Part shown: positions 10,179 through 20,256 of the stretch, piece after piece
Numbering within the stretch: the first letter of the stretch is position 1
Layout: every line of letters starts with the position of its first letter
Assembly: GCA_019648995.1 (NCBI GenBank)
Contig: BLXT01006199.1
Coordinates: forward strand, 1,142,865 to 1,169,523
Length of the DNA: 26,659 nt
From: Plakobranchus ocellatus
Taxonomy: Eukaryota > Mollusca > Gastropoda > Plakobranchidae
Direction: 5' to 3'
The notes under the pieces: generated by a model
The model's input: the letters and a program-made list of their open reading frames with translations, nothing else
Databases searched by the model: none
What the model was told of the DNA's origin: nothing
Translations under genes and position numbers: made by a program

Positions 10179-10332
10179 CAGGGATGCCAGTTTTCCGATT
10201 TAAACAGGATTTCCGACTTTTTACCTCATTTTGTTACTCAAAAGTCAATTATACTTTACCTACAGCTTTGAAAAAACTCTTTATTACTGTACAAGTTTCC
10301 TGCTTTTCTGTCCGAGGCCACTGGCATCCCTG
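10179..10332. mobile_element. MITE-like element with 13-bp terminal inverted repeats
   Basis: CAGGGATGCCAGT at 10179-10191 is perfectly inverted as ACTGGCATCCCTG at 10320-10332. TGTTTAT directly flanks both ends (10172-10178 and 10333-10339). The 154-bp interior has no coding capacity. The CAGGG end is reminiscent of hAT elements, which make 8-bp duplications; here 7 bases match exactly. Confidence 0.85.
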
Positions 10333-10924
10333 TGTTTATTGATTGTAACTTTTTGGGAATGAACTTTGATGTTTTGCTTGTCTTTTTATCATGTCAAATT
10401 GCGTTGCTGATTCTAGAGATACCAAGTCCATAAGCTGATTCAGTTTGGTGGAAGCTGCTTTGTAATTCATCTTCATTATTATCATTACTATTAATTCTCT
10501 GCCTTTATCGTTTTTGGGTGGATTTAGGTAGATAAGGTTGAGAAAAATTGACTGGGTTTTTGCTGGGTTTTTTTTTTTTTGTTTCCATGTGTGATAAAAT
10601 TTCAGCTTGAAGATTTTTTTGAAAATGTTTAAAATAAATGTAGAAGAGAATTGTTTTCCCTTTTGTGTGAAATCGTGCAAGAAATAGGATAGAATGAAAT
10701 TTTATGGATGATTTGGCTGGCTGAACACATTTAGTAATTGAAAAAAAAGAAATAAGTTTAAATGTTTAACACAGCTTTACGACATATACTTTATATAGAA
10801 ATGCCTATGTCTGTACATCGTTATCAAGAGTTTAGGCATTCTCTCAAACTCACGAGTTAAAAAACTGAACTTCAAAAGATCACATCAGCCATTCCCTTTT
10901 CCAATGGACATTCCTTTCTCGCAC

Positions 10925-11115
10925 CATTGGTGGTGTTATGGTTAAGAGCGAGACTGTGATCAAAAGGTTGCAATTTCAGGTCCTTACTGCCGTAAATTTT
11001 TTGTTCTTGGGAACTGAGCTTTTTAATAAATATTTTTCTGTCCTCCAGTCTCTAAACTGGGTGCTTAACATGTATCTGGCTCATTGAGCAATAAGGCCTG
11101 TTTGGGATGGAATAT
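10925..11115 (+). mobile_element. tRNA-derived SINE of a second family
   Basis: A-box-like TGGTGTTATGG (10931-10941) and B-box-like GGTTGCAATTTC (10966-10977) are followed by GTCCTCCAGTCTCTAAACTG and GGGTGCTTAAC. That resembles the 'taaatgggtacctg' body shared by many invertebrate SINEs. No target-site duplication was identified. Confidence 0.55.
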
Positions 11116-11556
11116 TATCATGTCTGGCAGTTGTAGATCTATGATTCACTGTGGGTGCTCTTCGACTACTCTGAGTCTGAACGTGAAGCTCAAATCCTGA
11201 TAGATTCTGATAATGACTGAGAAAATATTCTCACTTAATTATCTCACCTCTGAAACAAACATCAATTCTGAGATGACATCTAATGCTATTTGCAGTTGAC
11301 ATTTTTGTTGTCCCAGCTCCTTTTTTTTCTCTTGCATGTTAGGTTTTAGGCAAATCTATGAAAACATGTCTATAATAAAGAGCAGCAACCTTGTAGCGAA
11401 AAAGAAGTTAACAAAACAAGGAGCCTCGTCAAAAAGTTAGTCTTTTCTTTGAGGGGGGGGAGGGTGTTAAAGGTTAATTTATTTTTTCATCTTTTGCTCG
11501 TTGTCTTTTCTTTATCTGTAATGCTACAAATTTGAATGAAGTTATGTGTATTTTTT

Positions 11557-12218
11557 NNNNNNNNNNNNNNNNNNNNNNNNNNNNNNNNNNNNNNNNNNNN
11601 NNNNNNNNNNNNNNNNNNNNNNNNNNNNNNNNNNNNNNNNNNNNNNNNNNNNNNNNNNNNNNNNNNNNNNNNNNNNNNNNNNNNNNNNNNNNNNNNNNNN
11701 NNNNNNNNNNNNNNNNNNNNNNNNNNNNNNNNNNNNNNNNNNNNNNNNNNNNNNNNNNNNNNNNNNNNNNNNNNNNNNNNNNNNNNNNNNNNNNNNNNNN
11801 NNNNNNNNNNNNNNNNNNNNNNNNNNNNNNNNNNNNNNNNNNNNNNNNNNNNNNNNNNNNNNNNNNNNNNNNNNNNNNNNNNNNNNNNNNNNNNNNNNNN
11901 NNNNNNNNNNNNNNNNNNNNNNNNNNNNNNNNNNNNNNNNNNNNNNNNNNNNNNNNNNNNNNNNNNNNNNNNNNNNNNNNNNNNNNNNNNNNNNNNNNNN
12001 NNNNNNNNNNNNNNNNNNNNNNNNNNNNNNNNNNNNNNNNNNNNNNNNNNNNNNNNNNNNNNNNNNNNNNNNNNNNNNNNNNNNNNNNNNNNNNNNNNNN
12101 NNNNNNNNNNNNNNNNNNNNNNNNNNNNNNNNNNNNNNNNNNNNNNNNNNNNNNNNNNNNNNNNNNNNNNNNNNNNNNNNNNNNNNNNNNNNNNNNNNNN
12201 NNNNNNNNNNNNNNNNNN
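11557..12218. other. Assembly gap (662 N)
   Basis: An unbroken run of N. Apparent open frames across it are artefacts. Any exon or repeat here is invisible. Confidence 0.99.
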
Positions 12219-13231
12219 CAGTTTTTGCCAAATTTTGGCCATGACCAACTTCATTTTCTAACGGTTCCTTAGGAGAGAAAGTTTAGATTTATGGTAGCAA
12301 TGCCTACTAGTACTAGATACATGTATAGTCCCTTTGTTGTCCGAGATTGTTTCACTTCTTTTTAAATCACCACATATTGTTCTGATATTTTTTAGATTTT
12401 GAATGGCAGTAAGCTTGACATGTTGTAGGTCTAAATGAGTAAAATTACAACAAATACCTTAGGATATTAAGAAAATTCTCATTATCTTCAGCTTCATTTT
12501 TGTTATTGTTTTTGCTACAAATTTTTATGTATATATATCTGCTCTTAATGTGAAGGAGGATGGGCACACATGATTTATATATAGATGATACAAGGGCATT
12601 CCTTATTATTTCAATCCCATTCAAATTGTTTTTTGCATTGATGCAGTGTGAGAATCCGTCAGTTTTTTGTCATCATATTGTAATCATAAGTTACAAAAAA
12701 ATATTTTAATTTTGCACTACTGTATAATTTGTCAAGGAACCGCACATATCAATGAATCATTTTAAATTTCAATGTGGGCCAGTATAGTTTATTTACGTCA
12801 TTTTGAAGACATGCTCCAAACACAAAGCACTATTATATATACGTATATGTATTAATCATTATGATTAATGTTTGCTTTGTTGCGTTGCTTTTTCTTTTTT
12901 TTTTCCAGACACTGTTCATGGCGTTGGCGGCCTTTTGTTGATCTTCAAATATTTATTGCAATTTCCCAACTAAGTATTCTTTCAAGTATGCACACAAAAA
13001 AAGGAAAGAAATGGAGTGAGAGAGATAGATTGCCTTAAAGCCATTTCATTTGAATTGCCAACTTTTCAAATTTCAATGAATTTTTACCTATTCATCTTTT
13101 AATGTATATTAGTTTTGATAATGAATATTATTTCCTCCTAATCAATTGATCAGTCTGAAAAAATAAACAGCACTAGATATCCAGCTATATTAAAATGCTG
13201 AGCCTGCTTGGGTTGGACTGCTTGCTTTGAA
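12219..13231. other. Non-coding stretch after the gap
   Basis: AT-rich, without recognisable coding sequence. The one notable signal is a long pyrimidine tract ending CCAG at 12908, followed by a short GC-rich stretch that looks like a splice acceptor; its partner exon is unknown. Confidence 0.45.
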
Positions 13232-13238
13232 CAAAAGG

Positions 13239-13395
13239 TGTTTTAGAGGCAGAGTGGATGGCGAATGCCCTGGCTGTAGAGATCCCTCTGTGACGGGTTC
13301 ATGCCCAATCACCAGCACCCTGGTCTGACAGAAGGCCTGAAAGCCTGAGATCACCTTGTCGTAGTACTTAAAAAAAAAAATTACCCTCACCAAAC
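13239..13395 (+). mobile_element. tRNA-derived SINE, same family
   Basis: A-box-like AGGCAGAGTGG at 13247-13257 and B box GGTTCATGCCC at 13296-13306 are followed by the shared body (AAGCCTGAGATCACCTTGTC) and an A-run. CAAAAGG flanks it at 13232-13238 and 13396-13402, a short duplication extended by imperfect matches. The spurious minus-strand open frame over this copy is not a gene. Confidence 0.82.
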
Positions 13396-13402
13396 CAAAA
13401 GG

Positions 13403-14889
13403 ATTTCTATGTATGGTTTCTAGAATTTATGGGATTCAAGTGTTCTGCTCTTCGATCAAAGAACAAAGCATTTTTTTAAAACTAATCTATGTCAAATTCA
13501 GAGGAGGATGTTTCTGTATAAGGAAAATAACCCATGGTGAAGTTAGTCAATTATTCTAGCTTTCTTTTCTGTTCTTTATGTGCCAAATTTGACACTGACC
13601 TGTCACTTTTTGTGTGGAGAGCAGCTGTTCAATCTCTTTTTGTCCCTAGTGGTACTGTCAGTGTTGTTAATCGTAAGGATTTGCTTGAATTTGTTTAAAT
13701 AATAAATGCTATAAAATATGTCGCATTATAAATAGTATTAGGGCTGATATAGATGTTTTGTTGTTTCTTATTTGTATTTATTTTTTTTTTGTGGCGGGGC
13801 ATTTATATATATTAATTTCTCCACACAAATGTACGAATACTCTGAAACAAATCACTGCTTTAAAGTTTTCATTTGATTAAATCTTCAATAGTGAAAGAGC
13901 CCTGCACATTACTGATCAATCTGTTTAGTGTCACATGATCATGTGAGTTTGCTTAATTGTAAGAATCTGTCAAAGATACATTGATGATTGTGTGGTGCAT
14001 AATCATAATGTAAATTGTAAAGGGTTTGATGCTAAAGCTACTTACTCAGTTGCTGCCCTCATTGTTTTTGTTTTGCAAGCGTTGAAAGGTGCAATAAAAA
14101 GTTGTTTCGTTATAAAATAGCCTACATTGACACCATTGTTTTTTATTTATTTGTATGTAATTGTTTCATGTTAATTGATGTACATATTTTACATTTGAAT
14201 TTTTTGACAGTGGACAAGAACTTTCATTTCAAATTCAAATACGGAACTCCAAATTTCCTGTTTTCCATTTTTAATCTTAAACTTTTTTATAGTTATATAT
14301 AGCCTGTTTGGTCCTTTCCTGCCTTAGCCTAATGGTGTGGTGCATCAGCAAATGTTGATGTTTACCTCATTTTGGTTAAGCCATCAATATAAAAGGAAAA
14401 AAATTCCAAGTTGTTAAATGAACTAAATAATATGTTGAAAATGCAATTCATCACTATTTGTATAGGTTTCAAGACAGATTGTATGTGGCTTTCACAATGT
14501 GACAAAGCTACAATAATTCCTCTTTCCAATGTCTCTGAGTAAAATTCTATATAAATGAATAACTTAATTTTATTGACTTAAACCCTTGAACATTTTTTTT
14601 TTATTTATGTCAGTTGGAAGATCACATGTTCACAAAGTTGTACATCAGACTTTTCATTTGCTTTTATGTTTTATCCAATACATATTTGTCTATGACAGCT
14701 GTTTTTGAAGAGTAGCTTAAAAAAGTACTAACACAGTAACAGTGAAAAAAGTTTTGATCACTCTAGAAGGAAGTGGAAATATGTTCCACTAATCTCAGTA
14801 TTGAGCTTTCTCAACTACCTGGTAATGCATAGTTTGTTTCGATCATCAGTACCATTATGATGTAACATTATTGAGGTTTCACAAATCTG
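13403..14889. other. Intergenic AT-rich stretch
   Basis: Contains the 16-bp palindrome at 13931 and a poly(A) signal-like AATAAA at 14093-14098 in a context (GTGCAATAAAAAG) resembling a real 3' end. No coding similarity seen. Confidence 0.45.
13931..13946. promoter_or_regulatory. Perfect 16-bp palindrome with paired E-box cores
   Basis: TCACATGATCATGTGA is self-complementary and holds CACATG and CATGTG. These resemble the TCACATG M-box bound by MITF/TFE-type bHLH-zip factors. There is no gene start nearby, so a regulatory role is only a possibility. Confidence 0.25.
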
Positions 14890-15022
14890 TTAAGGGCCGT
14901 TGTTTTATCAGAGACCGCTAGCACAAGGGAATTCCCTCAGTGCCGTGTGCAAATCGACTAGCGTTGTTTACATATCAGCGTCCCGCAAGCTCTGATACTA
15001 TGCTAGCAACACCAGCTTAACA
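14890..15022. repeat. Imperfect fold-back segment, possible decayed MITE
   Basis: GTTAAGGGCCGTTGTT at the left resembles the inverse of AACACCAGCTTAAC at the right. TATCAGAG (14906 region) is inverted as CTCTGATA (about 14990). The block is GC-richer than its surroundings and contains the palindrome AGGGAATTCCCT. No convincing target-site duplication was found. Confidence 0.35.
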
Positions 15023-15220
15023 TAGTCCTGAAAAAGGCATGCTTTTCTTTATTTTAATCAAAGCAAAGTTTTTGTTTGGACCTAAATATCTGCACAAATA
15101 TATCTTGAAGAAACTATTTTTGCGAAAAATAGTCATTACTTTTTTTTTATATGAGGTACCCACACAGTGGCAATTGAAAGCCGCAGGAGCCATGTTTTGC
15201 TTTGATACCCAGGCAGTCAG

Positions 15221-15244
15221 CGCTTAGCTAGGCTAGGCTAAGCG
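15221..15244. repeat. Short perfect hairpin
   Basis: CGCTTAGC and its inverse GCTAAGCG enclose the eight-base loop TAGGCTAG. It lies at the edge of a GC-richer patch (14.9-15.3 kb). No gene is associated. Confidence 0.5.
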
Positions 15245-18109
15245 AAGCCGAAGCATGACCTGGTCAAGAATCCACATCAATAATTAGATCTAGGCCTAGA
15301 GCTTTCCAGATCAAGAAGAGGCATCTTTCAATAATTCACACTTAGTTCTATTTTCCCGTCAAATCTGGTATCGAATATACAGTTAAAATAGAACACAATG
15401 TTATAGGATTTAGGATTGAAATCTTAATTCTTATGGGAAGCAGGAGGGCTTGGTTTTAATCCTTTGTTTGTAACTGTTCGTGCCTCTGGAAAGAGAAATC
15501 TAGATCTAGATCTGCATCAGATTTTTTTATCATTTATTAATCGAAATGTGGATTAAATTAGGTAAATGATTTCTTGATGCAATGTCTAGATCTAGAGTCC
15601 AGCGGCAGGTCTTGTCTAGCGGTATTTTAAGCTACGTTGCCTTGCGAAAGGTGTGTTGTCTACGGCACGTTGAAGGTGAGGCATGCTGGATTGACCAGCA
15701 GCTAATCTGACCTACATATGCTAAGGGCCCTTTACAAGTAGGTCTGCGAAAGGTCTATTACAAACAATTATACTTTGAGCTGAGGTAAAAAATGAAGGGA
15801 AAAAAACTGTGTAAACAAACAAAACACCAGAAAAATGTAAGTACATCACTATTGCTATCAGTGCAAATGAATTCCTCTGCAAAACTTCAGTAGCTTTCTC
15901 ACCTAAAAACAATATTCACAGACAAAAAAATTAGCATAATTTACAAATTTTAATTCCAATTTTTCTTTTGCAATACATAATGTCAATCAAGTAAACATTT
16001 TGTAAATTATAAACTGACAGCATATCTTGCTCAATGTTTACTCTCTTCTAAATTCCAAGAATGAAAAAACAAAATCGAAATGAATTTAACTTTTAAGAAG
16101 AAAAAAATTTGTAACAAAAAAAATTAACATTTCTTTAGGAAAAACCAAATGCACAAATTTATTTTTAAGGTTTTGAAATCTAAATGTCTTTAATGTAAGT
16201 CCAATTTGTAATACAAAGTCAGACAGTCACTGAAATAAAATATTCCAAAAAAAAAAATAGGATTCTCAAAACTGTTAGGCCAATCCACTTCCATTGATAT
16301 TGAAAATCATAAACTCAACCTGATTTGATGAAACAGGAAAATTTTCCCCAAACCTAACCTACATTTCAAATCCAAAGGTTTTTTTTCCTTTGCGAAAATA
16401 AGCGTAATCCCACACTGGAAGCGACACGACTTGTAATAGCCGATGAAACAGACTGATGTCGCAGTTACTCTACCAAACTACAAATTGGTCTGATAATTTG
16501 CGTAACAAGACTAGCCGCGTGATTCGCCCGCCAACAGTAAAACTATGCATGGCTACGTAATGGCACCCCCCTTTCTCTTATCTAGCAGACCCACTGACGT
16601 AAGACCAGGCTGTAAAAAACACAAAGGACAGCTTTGATGCTTTGACAAGATGTAAGTCGCAGCCGACTTGGTGTGCTCTTGACTAAAGAAACTAGAGTGT
16701 TTCCAAACATGTATTGTTGGACACGTGAATTGCTGCTTCCGGTATGGGCTTGGCCTAAGCATGACACTAATTTTTTCACAATTAAAAACGATTAAGAAAC
16801 GCTAATAAAAACATTTTTAATAACATGTCCTGTAAACTACATCAAGAAATATAAACATGTTAATAAACAAAAATGAAATATGAAAAATTATGTAATAATA
16901 AGACTGAGTAATATTAATTCTTCCTAAACTATTAAAAAGTATTATTTGTATTCCCGACTCAATTTAGGGAATTCGAAATTATAAAAAATCCTACAAAATC
17001 CCAGAACAAATTTGGTTATCAAATGAAAAGCAGAAATAATGAGTTATAAAAAATACATATTATTAGAATAATTATGATCCTACAAACTATCACACCAGTA
17101 GATGTCAGAAGCAAAATCTATCCAAAGTGAATTTTAGATTTTCATCCTTTAAAACAAATTTTTTTCTCCAATTATGTTACAGTTTTAAAAAAACATCACA
17201 ACCAATCAACTTTTGTTTACAGATGGAACTTCAGATTCCTATCATGGGTGATCTTCAAAGACCTTGAGTGACAATCAGCAGCGAGAAGACTACAATGAAA
17301 TTGTCTTTTCTTTAAAATCGTCATGCAGGTTTCTGAAAATTTTGTACAAATGCTGCCGTATTGAAAAGTCTGTCCGTAAGATTTTCATCGAAAATAATCA
17401 TATAATGTCTTACGTAAAGCATGAAAACTTAGTATTGTAAGAAAATTAATAATTTATTGGCAGATTATAAAAAACAAAAGAAGAAAAAAATTACATTCGG
17501 TCCCCGCAAATCACAAATTCACATGTTTCCAATAGAAGGTTATTTACATACTTTGTGTCACGCCATTAATTCCCTAAAAAAAAGATGTATCATCTAGTAA
17601 CCCTTTACTTATATATAATATTCCACTTCATCCAACCAAAAATAAATATTTCTTATACAGAAATGTTTTAAAAACCATTAATTTCACATTTTTTTCAGGC
17701 CTTGTGTGGCATCATGTGTATGAGAACAGGGTGAACACTCATGAATTGATCAATTATAAAAAGGGGCAACTTTCTATTGGCAAAACTTTTCAGAAAACTG
17801 TTGTTGATTGCGCACAGGAAAAAAATGTTCCTCAAAAAGGAAAAGGAAGAATGTTATGGGATATTAAGAATCGTTTGGCTTAACACTACAACTGGATTCT
17901 GATCTGCAATAAACAATTGAGTGGTGGAAAAAATCTTATCTGACGCTTGCTTCTAACTTTTATGCATCTTCAATTCAATTTATAATTGCCAGTCATCACA
18001 GTACAGCTGTTACTACTACTAGATCTGTATAGTTGAAGTTCCCACTCTATGAGTTTAAAAGGCAATTTTTAAATTTAAGCCTGAGAATCAACCACACCAG
18101 AGATGCAAC
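15245..18109. other. Intergenic stretch with TCTAGA cluster
   Basis: TCTAGATCTAGATCT-like strings occur at about 15281-15300, 15498-15515 and 15584-15596. The part at 15.6-15.75 kb and 16.4-16.76 kb is GC-richer. It carries short overlapping open frames on the minus strand that match nothing I know. The rest is A/T-rich and featureless. Confidence 0.4.
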
Positions 18110-18325
18110 AAAAAAGAGAACTTAAGAGACAGATCTGTGTTCCCTCCCCTTGGCGATGGACCTCAGACTGCCTGACATACTCTAGTCATTACACGTTTTT
18201 CAAGCACCTAAGAACAAAAATGTGGCCCAACTTAATCCGAGAGAGCCATAAACTTTACAGTCATTTGGGTGATCCACATTGCAGCCTCCAACCTCGGGTC
18301 AAGACATCAGCCATCTGACAGGATA
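18110..18325 (-). mobile_element. Possible degenerate SINE
   Basis: On the minus strand the head reads TGTCAGATGGCTGATGTC (18320-18303), then GGAGGCTGCAATGTGGATCA, recalling a tRNA-derived head with a decayed B box. The block is GC-richer than its surroundings and carries an open frame on + that I read as chance. Confidence 0.35.
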
Positions 18326-19965
18326 GCGCCTCGGTTATGGTTATAAAATATGTACTTAGTCCAGCAGTGATTTAAACACTTACAATAGACTGATAGTGAT
18401 ACACATCTCCATTAGCCTCCATGACATGAGGATAGATGTTACTAACAGGTATCAAAATAAGTTGGAAATTTTGAAAGAATATGTATCCATGTAATCGGAA
18501 TTTTGTTTTGTACAAAAAAAAAGGAAAAAAAAGTCCATCTAAAGGAGGATGCAGCCCCTAATACTGAGCTAAAAAGTGGATAGAAAATATAGTTTTCTGA
18601 CCAAAAAGAAAGGCTTGAGAAAAGAACCGATTGAAATTTCATGGCAAGGAAAAGAATGGCATTTTTGGATATAAAACATTTCCAGATTTTCTTTTCAATG
18701 CTCCAGTAAGCTTTGAATCTAACTCAGTCTTCATCATCCAAACCGCTCATAATGCATTTATGCCATAAATGACAGATCTTACGAGAGCCATACCAAAATA
18801 AATAAAGATACATAATACAGTATATGTACAGATAAATGATTTAAAATTACATATGAATATAAATTTTTCTTGGAAATAAAAAGAGGGAATATCATCGATT
18901 CTTTTCATAAATTAGAAGCAACTATGTATTAAGTAGTCTCTCTTAGCGTTTAAAGTCAAAAGCAATCATGTGTTGGCCCTTTTTCAGCTTTTCAAGATAT
19001 TATCTTTATACCTCTTAAATTCTGTAAGGCATGAAGTTTACTACCTGGGCAATAATTTATTTTAAAAGGTCAAGGCAGGGGGCTGGGGAATTGATTTTAT
19101 TATCCATCTTAACATTTCAAATCATTAATATGTACCATCATAGTTTGGATACAATGATATCCACTATGGCTCTCACTTAACAGGGTTGTAAATATATACA
19201 AAACTCTACGCTTTGAAGTTCGATGACACGAATAAACCCTACAGCATCTGATTTTTGCAAGCAGACCTAACTTACTAGTAGGCTGAGCATTCTAAAAATT
19301 ACCCATTCTCTTTGCATAGTATGGTAACCTCAGTGTGTAGGAATAATGGCAGGAACTTTTAGACCACATGTAAATCTTGAACTTTGAAATTGTATTTTCT
19401 TTTCTCTTCTGAGGAAATGTGAGGAATAAAAATTTTGGCTTGAACTTTTTTTTATATCGATTGCAGATTCTGAAAGCTGTTGTACAATTTCCCCTCATAG
19501 AGACTTTTTTCAAGAAAGCACCCTTCATCAGCTAAGATAAAAATCATCGGCACATAGCCTTGCCATTCTCAAGTACTTAAAAATATATTTCACTATTCCC
19601 TTATACTATCTCCACCCCCCAACCATAAATGTAAAACCTTCATAAAGGCCAAAGTAGAGAAGAAAAAAAAATGATAGTGCAAATAGATCCATAGGGAAAA
19701 TTGTGACAGGGAGAGAACAGCCACACATATTTTTAATAGTTAAGTGGCCTCCCACAGCAATACTTGGAAGGAATTTTTTTTCCCAATTCTATCATCCTCA
19801 CTACAAACTCTACTTTCAAGTGGTCTATAAATTAGATGAATTTCCATTGTAAGACTTCATGGGGGAAAAAAAGACAGCTTGACTGGCATGTAGAATATAT
19901 ATATTTTTTTTCATCTTCAGTAGTAGCAGGGCTAATTTTTTTAGATTTCATTACGCTTTTAAAAA
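18326..19965. other. Intergenic AT-rich stretch
   Basis: No recognisable exon or repeat. Short open frames on both strands lack family similarity or splice support. Confidence 0.45.
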
Positions 19966-19971
19966 TTTATT
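19966..19971 (-). terminator. Candidate poly(A) signal of the CKS gene
   Basis: AATAAA on the minus strand (TTTATT on +) is the first canonical signal past the CKS stop at 20165. It would give a 3' UTR of about 200-220 nt, a usual length for this small gene. AT-richness makes chance hexamers common. Confidence 0.45.
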
Positions 19972-20164
19972 TGAGTTAAATTTGGACGTGAACGGAGTGA
20001 AATACCAAAAATTGGGGAAATAAACATTGTTTAAAACAGGGAAACACTTCTTTTCTAAAGCTGGTTTTGATAATGGTGTATTAAAAAATTACAACATTAA
20101 AACTGAAAGACTTTAACAGAAGGATGCAAGTAGCACCATCCCATAAATACGCTGTGCTCCTCGT

Positions 20165-20256
20165 TTAACCAACAAAAACTGGCTGGCCTTGTGTAGTCAG
20201 TCCACTCTGCTGTTGAGATGGGTGAAGTGGACGCCGGAACAGCAGGACATGAGGCT
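20165..20256 (-). CDS. CKS1: CKS terminal coding exon 3
   Basis: After the acceptor ATCTTTCAG (20257), the exon completes Glu63 and encodes [10 protein letters not shown] followed by a polar tail ending VFVG and a TAA stop. Arg71 is in FRR. It is too short for simple open-frame detection and was found by searching for the [10 protein letters not shown] block. The tail after RRPL is 19 residues, longer than in most CKS proteins. Confidence 0.93.

Noticed and set aside
11487..12272. Long open frames crossing the N run
   Set aside because: Almost all residues are undetermined; these are artefacts of the gap.
16553..16779. Two overlapping minus-strand open frames in a GC-richer patch
   Set aside because: No similarity that I recognise, two frames are open together, and there are no flanking splice signals of quality.
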